From NCBI RefSeq assembly GCF_011682235.2, contig NZ_CP076718.1:2572767-2636766 (forward strand): a DNA stretch of 64,000 nt. Direction: 5' to 3'. The notes beneath the pieces were generated by a model. It was not told the origin of the DNA. It made no database searches and saw only the letters and a program-made list of their open reading frames with translations. Source of the DNA: Rhodocaloribacter litoris. GTDB taxonomy: Bacteria; Bacteroidota; Rhodothermia; Rhodothermales; ISCAR-4553. Both the position numbers and the translations under genes were made by a program. Below, piece after piece: positions 26,679 to 34,965 of the stretch (its first letter is position 1; each line of letters begins with the position of its first letter).

Positions 26679-27623
26679 ATGAAGATCTGCTCTCTCATGC
26701 TCCGGTCGCTGTTGTTTGCGCCGCTTGTCTACGGCCAAGCGAACGCGGGATCTGTTGTACCTGATACCCTCGATTGGAAACGATATTTTCCGCTCCAAGT
26801 CGGCAATGTATGGGAATACGTCGTTACTGAGCCTACCTCGGAGCTGCGTAGAGAAATCATCAGCGATACGCTTGCCGGCGGTCACAGATACTTTCTGATG
26901 ACGGAAACATGGCAGGGAGCTACCATTCTGCCCGTAGATACGGTCTTTGTGCGGTACGATACGGCTGGAGTTGTGGTCATCATCGAAGCGGTTGAGGCAG
27001 ATACCGCGGCAGTACCTCGCCGTTTTCCTATCGGTGAAGGCGATAACGACAATTTTCTTGAGTATTTCGACCTGCGCGCAGCCTTCGGCGATACACTGTT
27101 CTTTGACGCTCAGGAACAGGAACCCTACTGGATCAGCGGGGGATTTGAGGAAGAAGTTCTGATAAATGGCGATCGTGTAGAGGTGGGGGCTCTTAAATGT
27201 CTCCACCGGCTGTGGTGGTTCGAGTGCTATGGGACGGATATTGGTTTTGTCGAAGGAGGAAGCCTGCTGTTCTACCGATTGGTCTATGCGAGAATCGGGA
27301 GACGAGAATACGGGGCAAGTTTGTTTACCGCTGTAGAACCCGAAGTAGATCTGAGCAGACAGTTTCTCATCAAGGCTGTTTATCCGAACCCGTTCACTGA
27401 TGAAGCAACGGTTGAGTATGAACTCGCAGGGTCGGAGCGTGTGACGATAGAACTGTTCGATCTGCTCGGGCGAAAGCTGAGATCAGAGGTATTGTCGTAT
27501 CGGCGCGCAGGCAGGCAACAGTATTTTCTTAAGGCAGGGGATCTTGCCTCAGGCATGTACATTATTCGCGCTATAAGTGGAAAGGGCGAGCAATCTGTCC
27601 GGCTCATAACGAAACGCAGGTGA
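26679..27623 (+). CDS. Secreted cassette-borne protein with T9SS sorting domain
   Basis: Protein of 314 aa from the ATG at 26679, preceded by a good ribosome-binding site (CCAGGAGG). A signal peptide (about residues 1-23, MKICSLMLRSLLFAPLVYG) leads into a beta-rich body with WKRYFPLQVGNVWEY, a motif seen in uncharacterised secreted Bacteroidota/Rhodothermota proteins. The last 80 residues are a type IX secretion signal (AVYPNPFTDEATVEY, ELFDLLGRKL, SGMYIIRAI). The gene fills integron cassette 2: it begins 22 bases after the attC1 crossover and ends 7 bases before the attC2 R'' box, which is the normal compact cassette arrangement. Its function is unknown. Confidence 0.8.
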   Translation: MKICSLMLRSLLFAPLVYGQANAGSVVPDTLDWKRYFPLQVGNVWEYVVTEPTSELRREIISDTLAGGHRYFLMTETWQGATILPVDTVFVRYDTAGVVVIIEAVEADTAAVPRRFPIGEGDNDNFLEYFDLRAAFGDTLFFDAQEQEPYWISGGFEEEVLINGDRVEVGALKCLHRLWWFECYGTDIGFVEGGSLLFYRLVYARIGRREYGASLFTAVEPEVDLSRQFLIKAVYPNPFTDEATVEYELAGSERVTIELFDLLGRKLRSEVLSYRRAGRQQYFLKAGDLASGMYIIRAISGKGEQSVRLITKRR

Positions 27624-27629
27624 AGGGAA

Positions 27630-27764
27630 GCATAACCAGGCGCTGCGCGCGGACCCAAAGCCGGTCGGTGTTTTCTCGACCACCGTTGCTACCGCTATAG
27701 GTTTTCCCGACCTTGAGCGATGGTGCCCGCAAGCCCTGGGCCGGTGAGCGCCCATCCGTTATAA
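27630..27764 (+). other. Integron attC-like recombination site 2
   Basis: It starts GCATAAC (27630-27636) and ends GTTATAA (27758-27764). The arms GGCGCTGCGCGCGGACCCA and GGGCCGGTGAGCGCC pair with single unpaired bases, enclosing an 80-base variable part. The last box departs from GTTRRRY at one place. It directly follows the stop of the cassette 2 gene. The same GTTATAAAAACACCTC string that follows it also occurs at 18955. Confidence 0.6.
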
Positions 27765-27787
27765 AAACACCTCCGCCCCCACCCACA

Positions 27788-27890
27788 CCCCTCACCGTGT
27801 CCCGTCCGTGGCCGGGTGGACGGTGAACGAGCGCATCATGCCGGCGTGCAGGGGCTCGGCGAGGGGTCCGTGCAGCATCCCGTCGCCGGA
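27788..27890 (-). repeat. Multicopper-oxidase 3'-end fragment, copy C
   Basis: About 103 bases match the end of the intact oxidase gene (28231-28332) with roughly one change per eight bases. Minus-strand reading keeps the HAGMMRSFTVHPATDGTR ending. Copies C and D are direct repeats flanking the antitoxin and truncated toxin. Confidence 0.75.
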
Positions 27891-27979
27891 ACGTATCGAA
27901 AGATGACCGGAACGATTTCGAAGCAGACCGAATACAAACGCAAGCCCCCTCGCCGCAACCGCTCGTCCCGCCTACCGAT

Positions 27980-28189
27980 ATGCCTGCCGCCAAAGAGCCA
28001 CCACGCTACGTGACCGACCTCGAAGGGAACCGCGTGGCCGTCATTCTCGACCTGGACCTGTATGAGCAGCTTCTCGAGGCCGCGGAGGAGCTGGAGGAGA
28101 TCCGTGCCTACGATGAGGCCAAAGCCTCCGGGGACGAGGCCATTCCGTTCGAGCAGGCCATCCGCGAGATCGAGCAACAGCGCCGGTGA
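27980..28189 (+). CDS. Type II antitoxin-like small protein
   Basis: Protein of 69 aa. The N-terminal half (PRYVTDLEGNRVAVILDLDLY) is beta-rich, and the C-terminal half is a charged helix (LEAAEELEEIRAYDEAK, then PFEQAIREIE), as in RelB/Phd-type antitoxins paired with RelE/ParE toxins. Its stop overlaps the next start (GTGA at 28186-28189), the classic arrangement of a toxin gene. The toxin is broken, so the module is no longer complete. It sits between oxidase-tail copies C and D. Confidence 0.72.
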   Translation: MPAAKEPPRYVTDLEGNRVAVILDLDLYEQLLEAAEELEEIRAYDEAKASGDEAIPFEQAIREIEQQRR

Positions 28190-28269
28190 GCTATCGGGTC
28201 GAGATCTTACGCCGGGCGCAGAAGGCGCTACCCCTCACCGCGTCCCGCCCGTGGCCGGGTGGACGGTGA
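28186..28269 (+). pseudogene. Truncated RelE/ParE-type toxin start
   Basis: A GTG at 28186 begins MSYRVEILRRAQKAL, the typical first strand and helix of RelE/ParE toxins. After about 15 residues the frame runs into the reverse complement of the oxidase gene end (from about 28231) and stops at 28267-28269. The rest of the toxin, including catalytic residues, is missing. The antitoxin upstream remains intact, as often seen in decayed modules. Confidence 0.6.
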
Positions 28270-29929
28270 ACGAGAGCATCATGCCGGCGTGCAGGTGCTC
28301 GGCAATGTGGCAGTGCAGCATCCAGTCGCCGGGGTTGGACATGTCCACCAGCAGGTCGACCGTGGAGCCGACGGGGATGATGGCGGTGTCTTTCCACACC
28401 AGGTTGTCGTTCGGCACGCCGTCCATCGAGAGGACGAGGAAGCGCTGCCCGTGGATGTGGATGGGGTGGTGCATCGGGTGAAACGTCTCCGGGTCGTTGA
28501 AGACGCGGAGCTTCACCACGTCGCCCTGCCGGAAGTCCCAGTGCACGTCCATGTTCTCCCGGCCGGTGGCCGCGTCGCGGAGGAGCCACGTGACCTCGTG
28601 GGCGGTGGAGAGCCAGTTCATCATGGGCATGGCGTCGTTCCACTCCACGGGCGGCACGTAGAGCGTGTCGAGCTCCATGGCGAGCATGATGGGCAGCGGC
28701 AGGTTCTTCACGCGCACGCCCAGGGTCAGCGTGTGGTCGACGGGCTTGTCGAAGAAGGGGCGGAAGGCGTCGAGGTCGCGTCGCACGTCGGCGGGGGCGC
28801 GGAGGGTGTCGAAGGCGGCGGCCGGCCCCGGCGGCGCAGGCTCGTCGAGGACGGTGACGAGGCCGAGGGTGTCGACGTGCGGGTAGAACTCGCCGCGGAA
28901 GTGGTCGACGGCCTGGATGGCGTTCTTCAGGGCGTAGGTGCCGGGCGCGTCGAAGCGCACCTCGACGACGTACCGCTCGGCGGGGGCGATGGGCACGCTG
29001 CCCACCCACGCCTCGCGCTCGTACCGGCTCACGTCGGAGGCCACCACCTTGGCCCGCCCGCCCTCGAAGACCACGTTGAACGTCCGCGCGTTGGCCACGT
29101 TGGTCAGGTAGAAGCGCACCACCTCACCCCGGCGGACGGTCAGGCGGTAGTCCGGCGCGCCGTTGACGAGCATCACGTTGCCGAAGCGCCCCATGAGCGT
29201 GTGGGTCGGGGCGTCGTCGCCGTAGGGGATCAGGCCGGCGTCGTCGAGCAGGAGGTCGTCCAGGATGAGCACCTCCTCGCGGTGGACGGGCCCGTAGGAG
29301 CCCGCGCCCGGCGGGTCGACGAGCATGTTGCCATAGAGGCCCAGGTCCTGCTGGACGTCCTCGCGCACGTGGGGGTGGTACCAGTAGATGCCGGCGTCGG
29401 GGAAGCGGACCTCGTAGGTGAACGTCTCGCCCCGCCCCACGGGGGCCTGCGTCAGGCCGGGGACGCCGTCGAAGCGGTTGTCGAGGCGGAGGCCGTGCCA
29501 GTGGACGGTGGTGGGCTGCTCGATGTCGTTGTGGAAGCGGACGACCACCTTCGTCCCCTGCCGCACGCGCAGGAGGGGGCCGGGGTACTGGCCGTTGTAG
29601 CCGTACATGACGAGCGTCTTGCCGCCGAGGGTGCGGCGCACCAGCCCCGCCCGCAGCTCCAGCGTGTCGCCGTCGGCCAGGGCGACGACCTCGCGGGGGC
29701 GGGCCTCGGGCAGCCGCGCCGGGTCGATCCCCTGGCCGGGGAGGTACGGCCCGGCGGTGGGCAGCGCCCCTTCGAGGCCCGGCAGCATGGGCATGCTCAT
29801 GTCCATCGGCGGCATGCGCCAGGCCAGGCTGTCGGCGGGGCCGTGCATCCCGTGGTGGCCGTGGTGCTGGGCCGGGGCGGCCGTCGCCAGGCAGAGGAAG
29901 AGGCCGAGGAAAGCGAGGCGCTGGATCAT
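28235..29929 (-). CDS. Multicopper oxidase, exported
   Basis: Protein of 564 aa from the ATG at 29927-29929. A Sec signal peptide (about 1-21) is followed by a His-rich (QHHGHHGMHG) and Met-rich (MPPMDMSMPMLPG) segment that could gather copper. The copper ligands are all visible: HWHG at 143-146, WYHPHV near 180, HPMHHPIHIHG in the last domain and HCHIAEHLHAGMM at 539-551. It should be a three-domain laccase/CueO-like oxidase of the periplasm, oxidising Cu(I) or phenolic substrates. The start overlaps the stop of the upstream gene by one base (TGATG), so the pair is translationally coupled. Its 3' end is the source of the repeats A-C. Confidence 0.92.
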   Translation of the reverse strand: MIQRLAFLGLFLCLATAAPAQHHGHHGMHGPADSLAWRMPPMDMSMPMLPGLEGALPTAGPYLPGQGIDPARLPEARPREVVALADGDTLELRAGLVRRTLGGKTLVMYGYNGQYPGPLLRVRQGTKVVVRFHNDIEQPTTVHWHGLRLDNRFDGVPGLTQAPVGRGETFTYEVRFPDAGIYWYHPHVREDVQQDLGLYGNMLVDPPGAGSYGPVHREEVLILDDLLLDDAGLIPYGDDAPTHTLMGRFGNVMLVNGAPDYRLTVRRGEVVRFYLTNVANARTFNVVFEGGRAKVVASDVSRYEREAWVGSVPIAPAERYVVEVRFDAPGTYALKNAIQAVDHFRGEFYPHVDTLGLVTVLDEPAPPGPAAAFDTLRAPADVRRDLDAFRPFFDKPVDHTLTLGVRVKNLPLPIMLAMELDTLYVPPVEWNDAMPMMNWLSTAHEVTWLLRDAATGRENMDVHWDFRQGDVVKLRVFNDPETFHPMHHPIHIHGQRFLVLSMDGVPNDNLVWKDTAIIPVGSTVDLLVDMSNPGDWMLHCHIAEHLHAGMMLSFTVHPATGGTR

Positions 29930-30504
29930 CAGTTGAACCCGTAGTTCGTGCAGGGCTCCTGCTGGAAGGGCCCGTGGCCGGCCATCGTGTGCATGAACCC
30001 GCTCTTCGAGAGGCCCCGGAGCACCACGGGGCCGGTCCACCGTGCCGCCGGTTCGGCCGAGGGCTCGAGCGTGATGAAGACGAGGAACTTGTTGAAGTGT
30101 ACCCGGCCTTTCGCCGTTCCGTTGGCGTCGAGGGGGCCCAGGCGCTCGACGACGTCGAGGGCGGGGGTGGCGACCCAGGCGACGTATACGCCCTGCGTCG
30201 AGGGAGGCAGGCGCTCGACGGCAACGCGCAGGTCGTAGACGTAATGCCCCTCCGGCGTGACGGCGATGCCGAAGGGGGACTTCGCGAAGGTGACGTAGCC
30301 TGCACCGCGTGCCGCGCGCGTGCCGGGCAGGCGCTTCGTGCTGACCAGGTCGATCCGGTAATATTCGGGCGGGCCGGGGTCGGGCGTGCACGGGGCCGGC
30401 GCGGTGCCGGCCGTCGGGCCGGGCACCGGCGCCATCCCGAACGCCAGGAGGGCCATGCCGAGAAGGCCGGCCCGCTTGCCCGCCTGTTTTCTCTTTTGCT
30501 CCAT
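29929..30504 (-). CDS. Exported anti-sigma-K-like domain protein, partner of the oxidase
   Basis: Protein of 191 aa from the ATG at 30502-30504; a longer frame from 30558 is possible but adds no signal. An N-terminal basic plus hydrophobic segment (about 1-32) is a signal peptide or anchor. The body, with VYVAWVATPALDVVERLG, ANGTAKGRVHFNKFLVFI and TLEPSAE, resembles the extracytoplasmic domain of RskA-like anti-sigma factors, although the cytoplasmic zinc-finger part is missing. It may rather be a soluble beta-sandwich protein of the same fold. The stop overlaps the multicopper oxidase start, so the two are made together and may work together in copper handling. Confidence 0.65.
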   Translation of the reverse strand: MEQKRKQAGKRAGLLGMALLAFGMAPVPGPTAGTAPAPCTPDPGPPEYYRIDLVSTKRLPGTRAARGAGYVTFAKSPFGIAVTPEGHYVYDLRVAVERLPPSTQGVYVAWVATPALDVVERLGPLDANGTAKGRVHFNKFLVFITLEPSAEPAARWTGPVVLRGLSKSGFMHTMAGHGPFQQEPCTNYGFN

Positions 30505-30595
30505 CACAGGGCCGGGAGTGTCGTTCTTGTTTCGTTCCGGCACCTTCTCCCAACGCACGACGCGCCCTGTTTCTCCCGTACGGGCCGAACCGTGT

Positions 30596-31906
30596 TCAAT
30601 GCGTTCCCATCGGCCCCTCGTCCCACTTCTGGGCGCTGGAGATGTCCGGCACGCCCCAGTCGGCGCCGTTCCATCCGTCGAAGCCCTCCATCCGGAAAAC
30701 CCAGAAGCCGGTGGTCATGTCGCTGACGACGATCAGCCCGTCGGCGTTGCGCACGTCGACGCCGAAGGCGCCGTTGAAGACGGGGTAGCGGTCCTCGTTC
30801 GGCGGGCCGATATAGGTGTCGTAATAGGCCACCGTAACGGGATTCTTCGGGTCCATGAGGGAGAAGACCTGGAGGCCGTCCAGGTAGCCGGAGACGAAGA
30901 CATAGGGCCAGCGCACCTCGTGGTTGTGGGTCAGGTGGCGCCAGTCGGCCGTCCAGGCGGAGATGGGCTGGCTGATGTTGGTCACCTCGCCGTCGAGGGC
31001 GGGCTGCAGGTCGAAGATGCGGAGCGGGGCGTACTGGTACTCGGTCTCGGCCACCACGTAGCGGCCGCGCGGGCCGGGTGTGAAGGTGTGCCCCCAGGCC
31101 ACGCCCGGGATGTTGGTCAGCGTGACGAGCAGTTCGGGGTTGGACAGGTCCGTCACGTTGTAGACGTAGTAGCCGCCCGTACCGCCGCCGTAGAAGCGGT
31201 CCTGGCCGCTGTCCGGATGGTAGCCGACGTAGAAGTCGTGGTAGCCGCGTCGTCCCTCGTTGGGGTTGGGCACCTCGCCCACGAGGGCGCCTGCCAGGTT
31301 GCCCTCCACCACCCGGCCCAGGTCGTAGACGTGCGCGGTGGGGCCGTTCGTCGTGGCGAAGAGGAGCACGCGGCCGTTCGAGTGCTTGTAGACGAAGATG
31401 TTGTGGAAGCCGCCGGGTTTCTCCGGCTCGCGGATGCGGGCCACCTCCTTGACCGTCGAGGGGTCGGGCAGGCCGGTCACGTCGAGCACGACGGCGCCGA
31501 GGTCGGGGTTGGGTCCGCCCTGTCGGAACTGAAGCGACTGCACCACATAGTAGCGGCCGTTCCATTTGAAGTGCTTCACGTCCATCGCGCCGGTGCCGAC
31601 GTGGAGGTCCTGGTTTTCGATGCGCCAGCGGTAGATGACCTTCGGCTTCGTGGGGTCGGCGAGGTCGATGATGTCGGTGCCGCGCGGGCCCTCGTCGCCG
31701 TAGACCATGCGGGAGACGTAGGCGTAGGGCCGCGTGAGCTCCTGTTCGATATCGAGGTCAGCCACGCTCAGGCGCGGCCCGAGCGGCAGGTGGGCCAGCA
31801 CCTCGATGTTGTCACTGCCGGGTTTCTCCGGCGTCCACTGCGCATGGGCCGGCACGGTCGCCAGTCCCACCAGGAGCAGGCCCGCGAGAAAGGGTCGGGT
31901 GTTCAT
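30596..31906 (-). CDS. Secreted LVIVD/beta-propeller-type protein
   Basis: Protein of 436 aa with a signal peptide (residues about 1-22, ending AHAQ). The body contains LVIVD-like repeats (TDIIDLADPTKPKVIY, AVVLDVTGLPDPS, YYVYNVTDLSNPELL, LQVFSLMDPKNPVTV), a repeated beta-propeller pattern found in secreted proteins of this phylum. It lies 91 bases upstream of the oxidase operon on the same strand and near a second, longer LVIVD protein. There are no obvious catalytic residues. It may be a surface or periplasmic binding protein; no known substrate. Confidence 0.72.
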   Translation of the reverse strand: MNTRPFLAGLLLVGLATVPAHAQWTPEKPGSDNIEVLAHLPLGPRLSVADLDIEQELTRPYAYVSRMVYGDEGPRGTDIIDLADPTKPKVIYRWRIENQDLHVGTGAMDVKHFKWNGRYYVVQSLQFRQGGPNPDLGAVVLDVTGLPDPSTVKEVARIREPEKPGGFHNIFVYKHSNGRVLLFATTNGPTAHVYDLGRVVEGNLAGALVGEVPNPNEGRRGYHDFYVGYHPDSGQDRFYGGGTGGYYVYNVTDLSNPELLVTLTNIPGVAWGHTFTPGPRGRYVVAETEYQYAPLRIFDLQPALDGEVTNISQPISAWTADWRHLTHNHEVRWPYVFVSGYLDGLQVFSLMDPKNPVTVAYYDTYIGPPNEDRYPVFNGAFGVDVRNADGLIVVSDMTTGFWVFRMEGFDGWNGADWGVPDISSAQKWDEGPMGTH

Positions 31907-32032
31907 GGGGCTTTGCCTCGTGTCGTGTATGGGTTTCGTTGTACGTCGTGCGGATACTGTGATGCGCGAGGGCGCGGGTCGTCCTGTCTCCGGTAGGACT
32001 TACGCAGTTGAGCCCTGTGCGGTGGCAGGACG

Positions 32033-32087
32033 ACCCCTCCGTCGCTTCGCGACACCTCCCCTTGGCAAGGGGAGGGGCTTTAAAGGT
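32033..32087. repeat. Short interspersed repeat, copy 1
   Basis: Contains CCCCTCCGTCGCTTCGCGAC and CCTTGGCAAGGGGAGGGGCT, ending TTAAAGGT. The middle forms small hairpins (CCCCTTGGCAAGGGG; GTCGCTTCGCGAC). Copy 2 at 32202 differs by only a few bases. Confidence 0.75.
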
Positions 32088-32201
32088 AACAAAAAACGCC
32101 CTGCGAGCCCTTCCCCCTGGCCGCAGGCCGCACAGGGGGAAGTACCCCGAAGGGGGGGATGGGGGTCATGACCGCCGCATCGCTTCCATCGCCCGGGGTC
32201 T

Positions 32202-32258
32202 ACCCCTCCGTCGCTTCGCGACACCTTCTCTTGGCAAGGGGAGGGGCTTTTAAAGGTC
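32202..32258. repeat. Short interspersed repeat, copy 2
   Basis: Same orientation as copy 1, with two substitutions in the centre and one extra T near the end. The high identity within non-coding DNA suggests a small mobile or REP-like element. Confidence 0.75.
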
Positions 32259-32396
32259 GCCGTCTCCCTGGTCGTGGGGGCCTGCCACGAAGCAAAAGGG
32301 GAGAAACCCGGCGGCTTTGTGGCCTATTGCGTAACGCCTGTTCGGTTCGTCCACGTGACCGTTTCTACCCACGAAATACGCACCACGCACCACACA

Positions 32397-34757
32397 TCAG
32401 ATGTCCACGTCCTTCCTTTTCAGGATGAAGACGCCTTCGCGCATACTCGTGACCACGATGATGCCGCTTTTGAAGAAGGGATAGTTGCTCCAGGAGCCGT
32501 TGAAGACGGGGGCGTCCGTCTCCGGGACGGTGTCGAAGAAGCCGATCTCCACGGGCTGCTCGCGGTTGGTGATGTCGAGGATGCGCAGGCCCGAGACGTA
32601 GTTCGACTCGAAGATGAGGTTGCCTTTCACGTACAGGTTGTGGTCGACCGACGGTACCGGGGCGATGTAGGCGCCGACGAACTGGGGGTCGTCGAGGTCG
32701 GTGACGTCCCAGATGACGGTGCGGGTGCCGGGCACGAGGCCGCTCATTTCGTCGCCCTCGTCGTTCAGGTAGAAGTAGCGGTGGTCTTCGGTGAGCCAGC
32801 CCTGATGGGCGTAGGCGACGTTCGGGTACGTGGCGCGGGCGATGGCCTTCGGGTTGGCTTTGTCCGTCACGTCGGCGATGGAGAGGGCCGTCTCGTTCGA
32901 GCCGAAACAGATCTCCCGGCCCTGGTAGTCGGCATCCGGGCCGCGGTAGACGACGCACTGCGCGTCGTGCGTGCCGCCGGTGCCGTTGTTGCCGGTGCCT
33001 GCGTGGCTGAAGCAGCCGGCGAACTGCGGGTTCTTCGGCTCGCGGATGTCGATCATGTGCAGGCCGCCGCCGCACGTCTCGCCGCCCATGCGGTTGCCCA
33101 CGGCAAAGGCAAAGCCGGTCTCCTCGTTGATGACGATGTTGTGCGAGCTGTGGATCCGGGTGTAATGGGCGTCGGGGGTGAAGGTGACGGGCGGGTTCTC
33201 GACGCTCCGGAGGCGGGTCAGGTCGAAGACCTGCATGCCGTGCGGCCCGGCGCCGTCGGCCACGATGAAGGCGTGGTTCCGGTAGACCTTGACGTCGCGC
33301 CAGAGGCTGGCCGGGACGCCCTCGGTGCGGGGCAACTCGCCCAGGTAGACGGGGCGGGTGGGGTCGGAGACGTCGATGAAGGCGAGGCCGACGTTCTTGC
33401 CGACGAGGGCGTACTCGCGGCCCGTCTCGGGGTCGGTCCAGCCCCAGAGGTCGTTGACGAAGACACCCCGCTCGCCGCCGAGGTCTTCGACGGAGAGGAA
33501 CGAGAGCAGGTCCACGTTTTCACAGGTGAACGCGGCGGCTTCGCCGTCGGTGCAGTTCACCTGCCCGCCGGTGATCGAAGGCGGGGTGCCGGTTTCTTTG
33601 AGCAGCACGGCCGCCTCGTGCCAGGTGCCGTCCTCCTGTCTTTCGTAGAGGACGGCGCGGCCCAGGCCGTAGTCGCCTTCCGGCGCGCCGGCGACGGCAT
33701 GCCGGCCGGCCGCGGCCAGGCCCCGCCCGAACTGGTTGCCGGTCTGGCGGGCGGGATCGTGCAGCGTGTGTTTCGGCACCCCGGTGTTCGCATCGAACAC
33801 GTAGACGTGTCCCGTCTGCTCCGGCGTTCCCGGGGCACCGACCCACAGGTTGCCACCGGCGAGGATCAGGGCTGCGCCGAAGTGGGCCGGTGCGTCCGTG
33901 CCCGGGGCCAGGGTGCTCATCAGCACCCAGCCGCGTTCGTCATGCCGGGCAAAGCGGGCCACGCGGCCGGCGCCGTCCGTGTGCAGGGGGGCGCCGGCGA
34001 AGGCCAGGTCGCCCGCGAGGGCCACGGCTGCGCCCAGGTGGGCGCCTTCGTCCGCGTCTTGGCCGCCCGTGAGCCTGCCGGCCGCGTGCCAGGTGCCGCC
34101 GGCCGGGTCGTAGCGGTAGACGTGGACGGCGCCGCGCCCGCCGTCGTGGCCAGGGGCGCCCACCAGGGCATGGGTGCCGTCGAAGGCCAGGGCGGTGCCG
34201 AACCGGTCGCCGGCGGCCGTGTCGTCGCCGCCCAGGGTGGTCTGATGGGTCCAGGCCCCGTCCGGCCCGCGCCGGTAGACGTGGACGGCGCCGCGCATGC
34301 CGTTCTCGACGTGGGCGCCGACCAGGGCGACGTCGCCCGCGAGGGCCACCGCCACGCCGAAGCCGCCGGCGCCTTCCGGGGCTTCGAGGCGGCCGGCTTC
34401 ATGCCAGGTGCCGGCGGCGTCCCGCTCAAAGACGTACACCGTGTTCGGCGGGGCGCCGGGGAACGGTGCCTGGGCGACGGTGCCCACCAGGAGCGTGCCG
34501 CCGTCGAGGGCGAGGCTCTGGCCGAAACCGTCGCCAAAGCGCGGTGCGGCCGCCTGGAGCCGGCTCACTTCGCGCCACCCCCCATCGTCCTTCCGGAAGA
34601 CGAACACCGTCCCGGGATCGGACAGGCTCATGGGCTGCCCGATGAATACCTCGTGCTCGGACAGGGCGAGGGACGAGCCGTACGTGGCATACTGCGCCCG
34701 CACCGGAGCCAGGGCGATGCACGCAAGAAGGAGACAGAGCAGGAGCGAGCGTTTCAT
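32397..34757 (-). CDS. Secreted choice-of-anchor-B protein with FG-GAP-like repeats
   Basis: Protein of 786 aa from the ATG at 34755-34757, where a signal peptide begins (MKRSLLLCLLLACIALAP). Residues about 30-390 hold FG-GAP-like repeats (FGQSLALDGGTLLVG, FGVAVALAGDVALVG, FGTALAFDGTHALVG and others), the propeller of integrin-like proteins. From about 400 a second part with LVIVD-type repeats and HSSHNIVINEETGFAFAVG matches the choice-of-anchor-B family. The final residues (VFILKRKDVDI) do not form a classical T9SS tail. It probably acts at the cell surface or outside. It is on the same strand as the other LVIVD protein, 490 bases further down, but with a repeat-containing gap between. Confidence 0.8.
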   Translation of the reverse strand: MKRSLLLCLLLACIALAPVRAQYATYGSSLALSEHEVFIGQPMSLSDPGTVFVFRKDDGGWREVSRLQAAAPRFGDGFGQSLALDGGTLLVGTVAQAPFPGAPPNTVYVFERDAAGTWHEAGRLEAPEGAGGFGVAVALAGDVALVGAHVENGMRGAVHVYRRGPDGAWTHQTTLGGDDTAAGDRFGTALAFDGTHALVGAPGHDGGRGAVHVYRYDPAGGTWHAAGRLTGGQDADEGAHLGAAVALAGDLAFAGAPLHTDGAGRVARFARHDERGWVLMSTLAPGTDAPAHFGAALILAGGNLWVGAPGTPEQTGHVYVFDANTGVPKHTLHDPARQTGNQFGRGLAAAGRHAVAGAPEGDYGLGRAVLYERQEDGTWHEAAVLLKETGTPPSITGGQVNCTDGEAAAFTCENVDLLSFLSVEDLGGERGVFVNDLWGWTDPETGREYALVGKNVGLAFIDVSDPTRPVYLGELPRTEGVPASLWRDVKVYRNHAFIVADGAGPHGMQVFDLTRLRSVENPPVTFTPDAHYTRIHSSHNIVINEETGFAFAVGNRMGGETCGGGLHMIDIREPKNPQFAGCFSHAGTGNNGTGGTHDAQCVVYRGPDADYQGREICFGSNETALSIADVTDKANPKAIARATYPNVAYAHQGWLTEDHRYFYLNDEGDEMSGLVPGTRTVIWDVTDLDDPQFVGAYIAPVPSVDHNLYVKGNLIFESNYVSGLRILDITNREQPVEIGFFDTVPETDAPVFNGSWSNYPFFKSGIIVVTSMREGVFILKRKDVDI

Positions 34758-34933
34758 GGCGTTCTCGGGGGTGATGCGGTTTCTGGCAGAGCGGCCGGGC
34801 AGGCCGGCGGGGGAAAAGCAACACCGGGCTGCCTCCGGCGTGTGTGGACCTACCCGGGATTCGACGCGAGGCGGGGAAAAGCGCGCCGGGAACCGGACAA
34901 GCATAAAAAACCGGCGGCGCAAAAGCAAAGCAA

Positions 34934-34965
34934 AAGGGTGGTGCCGCGCGGGCAGCACCACCCTT
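34934..34965 (-). terminator. Rho-independent terminator after groEL
   Basis: A perfect 11-bp inverted repeat (AAGGGTGGTGC at 34934-34944 and GCACCACCCTT at 34955-34965) lies 25 bases after the groEL stop. On the minus strand the stem is followed by TTTTGCTTTGC. It ends the groES-groEL transcript. Confidence 0.8.

Larger units (their letters stand above)
31907..32396. other. Intergenic region with two copies of a short repeat
   Basis: No gene is visible in these 490 bases. It contains two direct copies of a roughly 55-bp repeat (32033-32087 and 32202-32258) and, between them, a hairpin (CTTCCCCCTG at 32112-32121 paired with CAGGGGGAAG at 32135-32144). Confidence 0.6.
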
